A stretch of 24,094 nucleotides of DNA from Bacteroidota bacterium (GCA_023428865.1 JAEYWT010000233.1:1-24094); one strand, 5' to 3'. Counted from the first letter of the stretch, positions 15,842 to 23,752 are shown. The notes: generated by a model from the sequence alone, not told the origin. Numbers and translations are program-made.

Positions 15842-16102
15842 ATGACCACTCCTACAAAGGGTAAAACAGCCGACCTGCAGAAACTCGTGACTGTAAAATT
15901 GTCCTTCCTCGTGAATGTGCAGGAAACTGGCATTTTGGGGTTAGGGAAGGCCTCACTGATACTTGCAATCCACGATTTCGTCCGTGAGTATTGTGACAAC
16001 CCTGAGCAAACCACAAAGTACCGGAACAGCTTTCGTTACATGGAGGAGCCGGGCGACGCAACACCAATGGATTGGTTCACACTTGACATCAACGAAAAAT
16101 AG
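15842..16102 (+). CDS. Hypothetical protein, 86 residues
   Basis: I do not recognise this short soluble protein. It has no signal peptide or membrane segment. The middle (KLVTVKLSFLVNVQETGILG, then LILAIHDFVREYC) looks like a compact alpha/beta fold, and the tail is acidic (MEEPGDATPMDWFTLDINEK). The ATG at 15842 follows the divergent promoter region of the ECF sigma gene. The codon use is more AT-rich than that of the genes on either side, as in the next gene, which suggests that the two arrived together. The downstream lipoprotein starts 42 nt after its stop. Confidence that it is translated is moderate. Confidence 0.5.
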   Translation: MTTPTKGKTADLQKLVTVKLSFLVNVQETGILGLGKASLILAIHDFVREYCDNPEQTTKYRNSFRYMEEPGDATPMDWFTLDINEK

Positions 16103-16144
16103 TGAGTGTGTCTGAAAGTACTCGTCTCAAATGCGCTCAACCCG

Positions 16145-18400
16145 ATGAACGTGGCAAAAACAAAGAACTCACCAATACGCACCTTCTGGGGGGTATTCAC
16201 TGTCGCCCTGACAGGAATATTCCTTGCGGCCTCTTGCACCAGCGAAAACAAGAACGCAAGGGCACTCAGGCCAGACCCATTGCCTTCTGAAATCGTATTG
16301 GCTACATTGAATGGAACTTCTATCAATCTTGCAAATCGGGTCACCGAGGATGGTCATCTCGTATTCACAATCCTTGACACATCTCGACAATTCTTCAGTC
16401 TTTGTTCCTACAATTTACTCAACAATGCTACGAGGACTCTGGGTAAAATTCCTGCCCATCATCCAAGATACAGCCGTAGTCAGCGCGCCATCATTGACGT
16501 AGTAGTCAACGACCATCAAATCATGCTCCTATCGGAGATGCAATGGCATGGTGGCGATGGGGGAAATCACTCAGACTTCTTGGTTCAACTATTCGACATG
16601 AATGCCAATCTCATTGAAGAGCGCGAGCTCAGAGGAAGTGGTGAAACATCAAGTTCTATCAGATCTCCCTTCCCAAGCTGGCTCTCTCGATCAGGATTGC
16701 CCGCCATCTACTTGCAAGGTAGCGGTTACGGATCCGCTCTACCCAGTATGGTGTGCGACATTGGAAAAGATCGATATGAGTTCAATGTCCAACAAACATC
16801 GCAGGCATTAGCAGCATTTGACTTACAGATAAGCAGAACTCCATTTGACACTGTGAGTATCCGTCCGCTGGAATATGAAAGAGGCGTACGACCTCCAAAA
16901 TCACTCCTGTACCGCAAGAAGCTCCCGGACGAAATCAACTATTCCGGATCTATCCTGACAGGCCTAGGTAAGCTGCAATTGCAAGGCACTGGCTGGAGCC
17001 ATCACCCTCAATCATGGGTAGGTTCAAACAATGCTGTTATGATCGACAGTTCAATCTACTTCATGCTCAATGATGTGGTGCTAAAGCTCCGGAATGGACA
17101 GGTGCATAGAGTCACAACCGTAGGTCTCAGCGAAACAGAGAGGATTGAGGGAGGATGGTATAGCCGGTTTATTGATATCGATAACATTTGGAAAGGTCAT
17201 AACGGTCAGGGTAAAGATCGCATAGGCATAGACGGAAGCACCTATCGAAAACTTTACGCAGATGGAGCACTGTTGTATGCGGCAATCGACAATCGCAAGC
17301 TCTTCGTATTAGACACGCGTAGTAACAAGGGTCAAACAATCCGAACCGACACCACGGCCGCTTGGAGTCCAGTAGCCGAGTACTTCATAAATGAGAATTC
17401 AATCTGGGAGGTTTGGACACCCTCCGGAAGCGAGGATATTTTCGGCCGGTTTGGCGCCTTGGTTCACCTTAATAATCGTGGCGACATTCAAAGCCGATAT
17501 AGAGTAGCATTTGATGCATGGGATCGCACTGATGCAGGCGAGGTACAAGTTTTGGCGTTAGAAAATAGCGACGGTCGAACAGTAACCTTATGCTTGCTAG
17601 AATCTATCAGTGAAAGTGACTTCTCAACCCACGGGGATTCAGAAATGCTGGAAAACGATGACGCATACTGGGATCCAGAGGATGACTTTGATATGGACAT
17701 GCAGATGGACTCCAGCATAAGTTTGCCCAACACTTCCCAGAGCCTCGAAATGGATGGGGGCCACGGTGACCAAACAGTCATGGATATCGACGGCAACGTT
17801 TATCGAGTATCTCAGATTGGCGTACAGTTTTGGATGACAGCCAACCTCCGGACCTCGAGATATCGCAATGGTGCATTGATCCCAAATGTGACAGATGCCG
17901 GTGACTGGCCCTACGCGGAAACTGGCGCCTGGTGCAACTACGGGAATCAACCAAATCTAGATGTCACTTACGGTAAGCTCTACAACGCACGGGCGGCCAT
18001 GAACCAGAACATCTGTCCCAAAGGCTGGCATGTCCCTAGCGATGAAGAATGGAGGCTGCTTGAAATTGAGCTTGGTATGCCACCAGAAAAGGAACGTCAT
18101 GAGACGCGAGTTAGAGGCCGAGAGCAGAACGTCGGTGGCAAAATGAAAGCAAACACCCATTGGCACCACAATAAAAATGGAACCTCAAACGGAAGTGGCT
18201 TCACTGGCCTTCCCGGTGGCTGGCGAACCAGCGGAGATGGCAGCTACCATGAGATTTCCATCTTGGGAAAATGGTGGAGCACGACAAAAGTCGATGCCAA
18301 TTATGTGTGGGGGCGATATTTGGAGCAGTACGATTCGGGTATCACAAGGAGCCCGGAGCATATGTCGAATGGATTGTGCATACGCTGCATTAGAGACTAA
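16145..18400 (+). CDS. FISUMP domain lipoprotein with large N-terminal region
   Basis: This exported protein of about 751 residues begins with a signal peptide and probable lipobox (FLAASC, Cys31). Residues about 40-500 form an unrecognised beta-rich region, perhaps a propeller, with repeated short strands. A very acidic linker follows (DDAYWDPEDDFDMDMQMDSS). Residues about 545-751 are a FISUMP domain (Fibrobacter succinogenes major paralogous): DGNVYRVSQIGVQFWMTANL, ICPKGWHVPSDEEWRLLE, and the closing GLCIRCIRD. FISUMP domains occur on surface proteins of Bacteroidota and Fibrobacterota, with no known enzymatic role. I chose the ATG at 16145; a GTG at 16106 would add 13 residues before a weaker signal peptide. 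The base composition is visibly more AT-rich than that of its neighbours, suggesting recent acquisition. Confidence 0.82.
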   Translation: MNVAKTKNSPIRTFWGVFTVALTGIFLAASCTSENKNARALRPDPLPSEIVLATLNGTSINLANRVTEDGHLVFTILDTSRQFFSLCSYNLLNNATRTLGKIPAHHPRYSRSQRAIIDVVVNDHQIMLLSEMQWHGGDGGNHSDFLVQLFDMNANLIEERELRGSGETSSSIRSPFPSWLSRSGLPAIYLQGSGYGSALPSMVCDIGKDRYEFNVQQTSQALAAFDLQISRTPFDTVSIRPLEYERGVRPPKSLLYRKKLPDEINYSGSILTGLGKLQLQGTGWSHHPQSWVGSNNAVMIDSSIYFMLNDVVLKLRNGQVHRVTTVGLSETERIEGGWYSRFIDIDNIWKGHNGQGKDRIGIDGSTYRKLYADGALLYAAIDNRKLFVLDTRSNKGQTIRTDTTAAWSPVAEYFINENSIWEVWTPSGSEDIFGRFGALVHLNNRGDIQSRYRVAFDAWDRTDAGEVQVLALENSDGRTVTLCLLESISESDFSTHGDSEMLENDDAYWDPEDDFDMDMQMDSSISLPNTSQSLEMDGGHGDQTVMDIDGNVYRVSQIGVQFWMTANLRTSRYRNGALIPNVTDAGDWPYAETGAWCNYGNQPNLDVTYGKLYNARAAMNQNICPKGWHVPSDEEWRLLEIELGMPPEKERHETRVRGREQNVGGKMKANTHWHHNKNGTSNGSGFTGLPGGWRTSGDGSYHEISILGKWWSTTKVDANYVWGRYLEQYDSGITRSPEHMSNGLCIRCIRD

Positions 18401-18437
18401 TACACTCGTCCGAAATGAACCCGGATCGTAGGGGCTC

Positions 18438-19370
18438 TCACTCGATCACCCGCCACCAGCTGTACTCCAACACGAACCGCACCAGTTCCCGCTTCTTCAT
18501 CGGGATGTCCCAATCCCCATCATAGTCAACGAGGGTGGGCACCAGCGCGCCGTCGAGGATCGTGTTCTCCACACGGATCTTGATATCGAAGTCCAGAATG
18601 ATGGAGCTATGGGCAATGCGGTATTGCCGCGCAATGACGTTGTTGGTCACATGGTCGAACCAGGTGTCCATGGTCTTGATCACGGTGCGGCCGTCGCGGA
18701 ACTCGGGCTTGGCTTCGGCGCTGAAGACCCAGCATTGGTGGCCGTTGCGCTCACCAGCGCTGATCTTGAAGTCGTAGAGCGGCGCCATGTCGGCGTTGAA
18801 GAGAGCGAGCTTGTGACCGATGAAGGGCACACTGCCGATCTCGCTGCCAGGATCGAACATGAACTTCTTCAGTTCGCTCTTGTAGCGTTCGAGTTTGCTG
18901 CCGCGTTGTAGGTCGAGCTTGCGTGAGGCGACCGTGTTGTCCGCTGTGATGCGACCTTTCGGGAAGAAGACATCGTCGTACATCTCTGCGGTGAGGTAGC
19001 GGAAGGTGCTGTCGCGGTTGCGCAGCTTGCCTTGCTCATGCACGGTGTCGAGTTGTAACCAAACCTTGTCTCCATCGCGGTGCAGATAGCCTGCACGGTA
19101 GAGCGAGGCGGTCTCCTTCTCTTCCTTCGCACGCACTTTCAGAATGCTGCGGAGATGATGCGGGTGGTAACGTGTGTTGAGAAAGGCCTTGTGGAAGGTG
19201 GTGTCCGCCATCACCTGCTGGATGAAGGCCTCGACGTTGAACCCTTCCTTCTGCGCGGTGATGACGACCTCATCCAGCTCCACCTTGGTAGCGATGCGCT
19301 CCACCTGTGCTGATGCTGCGGACGCCACCACAAGTGCATAGGCGGCAACTAGGTTCCGAAAGACGAGCAT
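18438..19370 (-). CDS. Exported protein with LDEVVITA-type segment, function unknown
   Basis: This 310-residue protein has a signal peptide (MLVFRNLVAAYALVVASAASAQ). The next segment (VELDEVVITAQKEGFNVEAF) is the linker normally found right after a CarboxypepD_reg-like domain in a Bacteroidota family of exported proteins. Here that beta-sandwich domain is missing, so the protein looks N-terminally shortened relative to that family. The rest (about 60-310) is a soluble alpha/beta region with many aromatic and charged residues (WVFSAEAKPEFRDGRTVIKT, FVLEYSWWRVIE). It starts 2 nt after the stop of the upstream gene and is surely in the same operon. I infer a periplasmic or outer-membrane location; the function is unknown. 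Confidence 0.75.
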   Translation of the reverse strand: MLVFRNLVAAYALVVASAASAQVERIATKVELDEVVITAQKEGFNVEAFIQQVMADTTFHKAFLNTRYHPHHLRSILKVRAKEEKETASLYRAGYLHRDGDKVWLQLDTVHEQGKLRNRDSTFRYLTAEMYDDVFFPKGRITADNTVASRKLDLQRGSKLERYKSELKKFMFDPGSEIGSVPFIGHKLALFNADMAPLYDFKISAGERNGHQCWVFSAEAKPEFRDGRTVIKTMDTWFDHVTNNVIARQYRIAHSSIILDFDIKIRVENTILDGALVPTLVDYDGDWDIPMKKRELVRFVLEYSWWRVIE

Positions 19371-19372
19371 GA

Positions 19373-20125
19373 TCAGTGCCTCCGCGTAGGTCCAAGGCTC
19401 GAGTACAATTCGTACTTCCGCTTGATGTAGACCAGGAAGTCGTATTGCGACAATCCTTTGATCACTTCATCGGGCACGCTACAGAACTCGATGAAGTCAT
19501 CGAAGGCTTCGGGGTTCAAACGGATGATGTCGTACTCCACGTACTTATGCAGGAGCTCCTGTAGAATGGCCCGCTTCCGATCTTCATTCTCCAACTCCGC
19601 CACCAAACGCTTGCTCCGTTCCCTACGACTGAATTCCTGATACAAGGCCGTGATCGGGCTCTCCAAGGCATTCACCGTGGTGAGCTTATAGTCCGAGGCT
19701 TTGTAGCCCAACTTGGCGATGTCGGCTTGGATCTCCTTCAAGGTCCGTTCCGGCAGGATCTCCACTTCAGCCAGTTGCACACGCAGCGGTACCAGCCGGA
19801 TCTTCACATCGTAGATCGCGCGCTCCACGCTATCCGCCAGACATAGGATACCCGTGCGGTGCCCGATGGATCCGATCATGAGCGTGTCCGTGCGTAGAGC
19901 TTGCACAGTGAATGACCCATCGGCGTTTCCGAAGGTGCCCGAGCGCGTGCGCCGGTTCACGATCATGAGATCGTAGTACGTGTGTTGATCGGAACTGGTG
20001 ATCACCTTGCCATGGATGGTGACCAACTCCTGGGCACCAGCTACGACGCAGCCGATGAGCAAGGACAGGGTAAGTAGGTAACGAAGCACTGGTACAAAGG
20101 TACCCGTACCAAGGGCAAAGATCAT
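19373..20125 (-). CDS. Exported carboxypeptidase-regulatory-like domain protein
   Basis: This 250-residue (or 238-residue) protein has a signal peptide (VLRYLLTLSLLIGCVVAGAQ). A CarboxypepD_reg/peptidase-associated beta-sandwich follows (VTIHGKVITSSDQHTYYDLM, then NADGSFTVQA), then a linker VQLAEVEILPERTLKEIQAD and a charged helical tail. There are two plausible starts. The ATG at 20125 overlaps the stop of the SGNH gene as ATGA, pointing to translational coupling. The GTG at 20089 gives a cleaner signal peptide and lies 5 nt after a TACCTTTG box (20095-20102). Both may be used. The protein pairs with the downstream gene, which has the same kind of linker without the beta-sandwich. Confidence 0.75.
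   Translation of the reverse strand: MIFALGTGTFVPVLRYLLTLSLLIGCVVAGAQELVTIHGKVITSSDQHTYYDLMIVNRRTRSGTFGNADGSFTVQALRTDTLMIGSIGHRTGILCLADSVERAIYDVKIRLVPLRVQLAEVEILPERTLKEIQADIAKLGYKASDYKLTTVNALESPITALYQEFSRRERSKRLVAELENEDRKRAILQELLHKYVEYDIIRLNPEAFDDFIEFCSVPDEVIKGLSQYDFLVYIKRKYELYSSLGPTRRH
20095..20102 (-). promoter_or_regulatory. Internal -7 box (TACCTTTG) within the SGNH/carboxypeptidase-like operon
   Basis: An exact TAnnTTTG match on the minus strand, ending 5 nt before an in-frame GTG (20087-20089) and after the stop of the SGNH gene. It may drive the two downstream genes on their own. Confidence 0.5.
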
Positions 20126-21072
20126 TCCACAGGAACGTGATCGCTCCGCAACTGTTGCATTAGAACCGGAGATAAGAGGGCGGCCATGCGGCGGTACCCG
20201 GCTTCGTTGGGGTGGATATCGTCACGCAACTCGTTCGTCTCCGCTCCGTGCTCCAGATCCTTGATCAACGGAACTCCTGTGGCTTCCGCGTAGCGTATGA
20301 TCTCATCACCCTGTGCATTGTAGCGGCCCTTTCTGATCTCCGAGCGTTCGGCATGTAGGTAGATCACGAACGGTATGCCGCGGTCTTCCGCATACTTGCG
20401 CAGTTGATCGAACCCGGCGTTGAAGCCATCCTCCCCCTTGTCGATCCCGAGGTCCGCGTCTGTAGTCTTCTTCCGCGTTATGTAGCGCGGTAGTACATAG
20501 CGGTCCAGCAACTCCACTATAGCACTGCTGTATTGCTCGGCTGGGAAGTGTTTACGAACCCCCACCACCTTCTTGAAGCTCATGTTGTCGTGCGCGTCGT
20601 GCGAACTCACCACCAATAACAGTGCTTCCGCCGGAGGCAGGGCGGTGTTGGCCAGATAGGCAGCGCAGTTGTCCGGTCCCCAGCTGCCTGCACTGATATT
20701 GAGCACCTGTACCTTCCGTCGCAGAAGCTGGGTAAGGCGTGTCGAAAGCAGTGTGGTGGCCAACGAGTCGTTATCCGTTAAGCTGCCTCCATTGATCACC
20801 GAATCGCCGCAGCCAAGCACGATCACCGCCGTGCTGTCCGGTTCTTCGGAACGCATGGAATAGGAGTTGTACACGATGTGGCGACCGAAGCGATGCCGAT
20901 CCTGCAACGGTTGTGCGATGTATTCGTAATGCGGATCGGTACGCATCAGCACGGCATCGCAGAAACCGAAGCCCACACGCAACAGCAATTCCGCCGTCGC
21001 GATCAGTACGCCAACGAGCAACAGCCAGCGCCAACGCTTCCAGCAGGGTCTGTCCTGTGTTCTGCTCCGCAT
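20122..21072 (-). CDS. Membrane-anchored SGNH/GDSL-type hydrolase
   Basis: This 316-residue protein has an N-terminal signal-anchor (WLLLVGVLIATAELLLRVGF, about 16-35) and an extracytoplasmic SGNH fold. Catalytic elements are Ser91 in GCGDSVINGG, the Gly-containing block ISAGSWGPDN, a block III-like segment SSHDAHDN and the DxxH pair Asp284/His287 in DDIHPNEAGY. SGNH enzymes hydrolyse or transfer acyl esters, often on glycans or lipids; the substrate here is unknown. The start at 21072 follows a TACCTTCG box by 6 nt. The gene overlaps the next one by ATGA, so it heads a three-gene minus-strand operon. Confidence 0.85.
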   Translation of the reverse strand: MRSRTQDRPCWKRWRWLLLVGVLIATAELLLRVGFGFCDAVLMRTDPHYEYIAQPLQDRHRFGRHIVYNSYSMRSEEPDSTAVIVLGCGDSVINGGSLTDNDSLATTLLSTRLTQLLRRKVQVLNISAGSWGPDNCAAYLANTALPPAEALLLVVSSHDAHDNMSFKKVVGVRKHFPAEQYSSAIVELLDRYVLPRYITRKKTTDADLGIDKGEDGFNAGFDQLRKYAEDRGIPFVIYLHAERSEIRKGRYNAQGDEIIRYAEATGVPLIKDLEHGAETNELRDDIHPNEAGYRRMAALLSPVLMQQLRSDHVPVE

Positions 21073-21078
21073 CGCCGC

Positions 21079-21086
21079 CGAAGGTA
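21079..21086 (-). promoter_or_regulatory. -7-like box (TACCTTCG) of the SGNH hydrolase gene
   Basis: One base off TAnnTTTG, ending 6 nt before the ATG at 21072. A TTTTG lies about 15 nt upstream and coincides with the T-run of the RNase P RNA terminator. Confidence 0.45.
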
Positions 21087-21104
21087 GCCGACGGGGCCGA
21101 GCAA

Positions 21105-21146
21105 AATGGCGAAGGGCCCTTCCACCTCGTAGCGGAAAGGCCCTTC
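21105..21146 (-). terminator. Terminator of the RNase P RNA gene
   Basis: A 13-bp stem with one mismatch (21134-21146 with 21111-21123) has a 10-nt loop and is followed on the minus strand by ATTTTGC. It sits right after the 3' strand of helix P1. Confidence 0.7.
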
Positions 21147-21156
21147 ATGAAAAAGT

Positions 21157-21561
21157 CCTGTGCATCTATAAGCCGGGTTCTGTACCACACCTTCCGGCGT
21201 AGCCTTCACCATCTATCTAGTCCCGCTGTCACCAACGGGATCCATCGACCTACCCTCCGCGCTCCAACATGCGTTGGAAGGACGGGCTTTCCTCGTTCCG
21301 GCATAACGGAACGCACGGTATACATGGTCTTTCAGCGCGTGAGGTTTACCAAGCTGCCCTGTCGCCAGAAGCACTGGTGCGCTCTTACCGCACCTTTTCA
21401 TCCTTACCCATTTTGCAATGGGCGGTTTCCCTTTCTGCGGCACTTTCTGTAGACCACCCGTTCCCAAGTGGCCCCCTTCCCGTTAGGAAGCACGCTGCCC
21501 TATACTGCCCGGACTTTCCTCCCTCCACCTTGTGGTGAACGGCGGTGAAGCGATGCACAGG
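21157..21561 (-). ncRNA. rnpB: RNase P RNA (bacterial type A)
   Basis: This is the catalytic RNA of RNase P, which removes 5' leaders from pre-tRNAs. Conserved blocks read on the minus strand are GAGGAAAGTCCGGGC near the 5' end (21507-21521), GGTAAGAGCGCACCAGTG in the middle, AGATAGATGGTGAAGGC, and ACAGAACCCGGCTTAT at the 3' end (21168-21183). Helix P1 is a perfect 10-bp pairing of CCTGTGCATC (21552-21561) with GATGCACAGG (21157-21166), which fixes both ends to within a few bases. The length of about 405 nt is normal. It lies 41 nt after the stop of the Smr-domain gene, in the same direction. Confidence 0.96.
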
Positions 21562-21565
21562 ATAT

Positions 21566-21573
21566 CAAAGAAC
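21566..21573 (-). promoter_or_regulatory. Candidate -7 box (GTTCTTTG) of rnpB
   Basis: It keeps the TTTG half of TAnnTTTG and ends 4 nt before the first base of helix P1. The known 5' end of the RNA makes this a useful spacing ruler, although the TA half is absent. Confidence 0.35.
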
Positions 21574-21602
21574 GAAGCCGAAGAACGGCCTGTTCGAACT
21601 CG

Positions 21603-22187
21603 TTAATGGCGCAGGATCTCCACCTCCGTAGCGCCCGATCCGTAGCGCGCCATGTTGGCATCGTGGAAACGAACGCTGTCGTAATACTGCAACACGCGAC
21701 GCACTTCCTCGCGCAGCACGCCTTCACCCACTCCATGGATCACGATCAGCTTTCGCTTGCCATCGCGGATCGCTCCTTCCAATGCACGTTCAAAGTATGC
21801 CAACTGGTATTTCAGCTTTTCACCCTGGCTCAGTTTGGTCTCGTCATCCACCAACTCATGTAAATGCAGGTCCACTTCGGCCACGCTATTGTCTTCGGGG
21901 CGCTTCGGCGTTTTACCCGGGCGGCTATCCCCCTTCCGCCGCTGGCGCTTCTCCTCCAGCACATCGTTGGCAGCCACCATACCCGCTTGGTGATCGCTGA
22001 TCCGATAGGCCTGCTTCACATATTCGGGATCATAGGGTACCAATTCCTTCGCGGGCCGCACCAGCACGAAACCTTCATCGGTGCGCACCTTCACTTTGCC
22101 AGGGGCGGGCACTTCGAGCACCACTCCGCCGCCGACATCGTCCACGAACGCGACCCGATCACCCTTCTTGAATACCCGCCCGGCCAT
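21603..22187 (-). CDS. Smr domain protein
   Basis: This 194-residue cytoplasmic protein has an N-terminal small beta-barrel-like region (VFKKGDRVAFVDDVGGGVVL) resembling the starts of Bacteroidota DUF2027/MutS2-tail proteins. A basic low-complexity linker follows (EEKRQRRKGDSRPGKTPKRP), then a C-terminal Smr domain with DLHLH at 106-110, HGVGEGVLR at 151-159 and the closing YGSGATEVEIL. Smr domains cut or nick nucleic acids. It is shorter than the usual DUF2027-Smr proteins, lacking a central domain. I chose the ATG at 22187 because it lies 4 nt after a TACCTTTG box; the longer frame overlaps the divergent NUDIX gene. Substrate (DNA or RNA) unknown. Confidence 0.87.
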   Translation of the reverse strand: MAGRVFKKGDRVAFVDDVGGGVVLEVPAPGKVKVRTDEGFVLVRPAKELVPYDPEYVKQAYRISDHQAGMVAANDVLEEKRQRRKGDSRPGKTPKRPEDNSVAEVDLHLHELVDDETKLSQGEKLKYQLAYFERALEGAIRDGKRKLIVIHGVGEGVLREEVRRVLQYYDSVRFHDANMARYGSGATEVEILRH

Positions 22188-22191
22188 GCCA

Positions 22192-22199
22192 CAAAGGTA
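22192..22199 (-). promoter_or_regulatory. -7 promoter box (TACCTTTG) of the Smr gene
   Basis: An exact TAnnTTTG match ending only 4 nt before the ATG at 22187, so the mRNA probably starts at or next to the start codon. Confidence 0.65.
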
Positions 22200-22248
22200 C
22201 CGGTCTATCTTCACCGCCACGCCTTCGCACCTACATCGGCGCACAAGC

Positions 22249-22809
22249 ATGGAAGATCGTGGACCGTGGAAGACCATCAGCACCGAAGAACGGTACAGTA
22301 CCCCGTGGATCGCTGTTACGCACCATGAAGTGATAGACCCCAGTGGAAAGCCAGGGATATACGGTGTGATCCACTTCAAGAACCTCGCCGTGGGCATTGT
22401 GCCGCTGGATGATGATCTCAACACGTGGATCGTGGGGCAATACCGCTACCCGCTCGGCGTATACAGCTGGGAGATCCCCGAAGGTGGTGGCCGGCGCGAT
22501 CTGCCCCCGATCGAAAGTGCCAAACGCGAGCTGCGCGAAGAGGTGGGCATCGAAGCCGAACGCTGGACCGAGATCCTGCAGATGGACCTGAGCAATTCCG
22601 CCAGTGACGAAGTGGCCATCCTCTTTGTTGCGCAGGGCCTCACGTTCTTCGAACCCGAACCCGACCACAACGAAGAACTGGCCATGCGAAAACTTCCTTT
22701 CGATGAATTGTACAACATGGTAACACGCGGCGAGATCCGCGACAGCCTTACCGTGTCCGCAGTGATGAAGGTGAAGCTGATGCTCTTGGATGGCTCGTTA
22801 CCACGCTAG
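22249..22809 (+). CDS. NUDIX hydrolase (ADP-ribose pyrophosphatase-like)
   Basis: This 186-residue enzyme should hydrolyse a nucleoside diphosphate linked to another group, most likely ADP-ribose or a nucleotide sugar. The Nudix box is seen as EIPEGGGRRDLPPIESAKRE followed by LREEVGI, with the metal-binding REUxEE part intact. The first Glu of the consensus (G-x5-E) is Leu, a change that I believe also occurs in other Bacteroidota members. A beta-sheet start (GVIHFKNLAVGIVPLDDD) precedes it. I chose the ATG at 22249; the open frame further upstream is antisense to the Smr gene's start. It is divergent from the Smr gene with a 61-nt gap. Its stop interlocks with that of the convergent DUF2279 gene. 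Confidence 0.88.
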   Translation: MEDRGPWKTISTEERYSTPWIAVTHHEVIDPSGKPGIYGVIHFKNLAVGIVPLDDDLNTWIVGQYRYPLGVYSWEIPEGGGRRDLPPIESAKRELREEVGIEAERWTEILQMDLSNSASDEVAILFVAQGLTFFEPEPDHNEELAMRKLPFDELYNMVTRGEIRDSLTVSAVMKVKLMLLDGSLPR

Positions 22810-23738
22810 AACGCAAGACCATGGAAGAGTACGCGTCCTGTTGATCGCACTTCGATGCCAGGTAATGGCACCTTCACTCCATTCAGCACGAAAAGGATCG
22901 TGCGCACCAAAGCCGAACCGGACTTGATGCGCGTGAGGTCGATATCCGGTGCCACATAGTATTGGCGGAAGCGCCCATCGCCCGGCTCGGGAAAAGCCGT
23001 GAGCATGTTCTCGGCACCATAGCCTACCGCCACATTGAGCCAAGGGGGAATAGTGCTCTTCGGCGCGAAGCTCCGCAGGTTCCCGCTCAACCATATGGTC
23101 TGCCCATTGTAATCCTTCAATATCCGCTCACCCAGACTTTCGCCCAGCAGCCCAGGGCGTTGTGCGGCATATGGTGTTAGGTGTGCCGAGAGTTTCACCG
23201 TGATGCGTTGCTCCTTCCACAAGGCTTCCTGCCCCATGAAGAAACCTGCACCGGCAACATTGGCCGCCATATCGGTCCAAGAGAAACCCCAGCCTGCGGA
23301 GGTGCCATCGAGCAACTCTACCCCGGTAAGGAAGACCAGCCCGAGACTGCCACCGAGCAAGATGGACTCCTTGGAACTGGTCCCGCAGCGGTCCCAAGCC
23401 GCATGGCCCCAGCGGCCCAAGGTGTACGCACTGAAGAAGTGGCCCGCCTTGTCCATTTGTAGCCATTCGCCGCTATCATCGAACGAATGGAACGTAGAGC
23501 GCTCATACTGCGTATACCATGCCCCATTGAGCACCCCGATGGCACCTACCATTGAACCACCTGATAGCAAGGCCGTTGTAAGACGGCACGAGGCCACCTT
23601 TCGGGGTGCCACCTCGTCTAAGAGCGAAATATGGTGCTCTACTAGGTCCGGATACCCGAACTGGCCGTAGCCCGGAATGTACAAGAACATGACCCATATG
23701 GCCAGAACGAACCGGGCGAGCGCGTGTCCTGCAAACAT
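22806..23738 (-). CDS. DUF2279 domain protein (YfiM-like), exported or membrane-associated
   Basis: This 310-residue protein has a signal peptide or anchor (MFAGHALARFVLAIWVMFLY) and then the DUF2279 core with the family signature DKAGHFFSAYTLGRWGHAAW (from residue 96). A hydrophobic glycine-rich stretch (ILLGGSLGLVFLTGVELLDG) and SWTDMAANVAGAGFFMGQEA follow. The C-terminal part looks like a membrane beta-rich or periplasmic region. The family is common in Bacteroidota and has no proven function. I chose the ATG at 23738, which lies 6 nt after a TACTTTTG promoter box; the longer frame adds 80 residues that are antisense to the next gene. Its stop codon shares CTAG with the stop of the convergent NUDIX gene. 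Confidence 0.88.
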   Translation of the reverse strand: MFAGHALARFVLAIWVMFLYIPGYGQFGYPDLVEHHISLLDEVAPRKVASCRLTTALLSGGSMVGAIGVLNGAWYTQYERSTFHSFDDSGEWLQMDKAGHFFSAYTLGRWGHAAWDRCGTSSKESILLGGSLGLVFLTGVELLDGTSAGWGFSWTDMAANVAGAGFFMGQEALWKEQRITVKLSAHLTPYAAQRPGLLGESLGERILKDYNGQTIWLSGNLRSFAPKSTIPPWLNVAVGYGAENMLTAFPEPGDGRFRQYYVAPDIDLTRIKSGSALVRTILFVLNGVKVPLPGIEVRSTGRVLFHGLAF

Positions 23739-23744
23739 CCGTAC

Positions 23745-23752
23745 CAAAAGTA
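23745..23752 (-). promoter_or_regulatory. -7 promoter box (TACTTTTG) of the DUF2279 gene
   Basis: An exact TAnnTTTG match ending 6 nt before the ATG at 23738. It rules out the upstream start of the longer open frame. Confidence 0.65.

Noticed and set aside
22188..22424. N-terminal extension of the Smr gene
   Set aside because: It overlaps the divergent NUDIX gene and precedes the TACCTTTG box at 22192.
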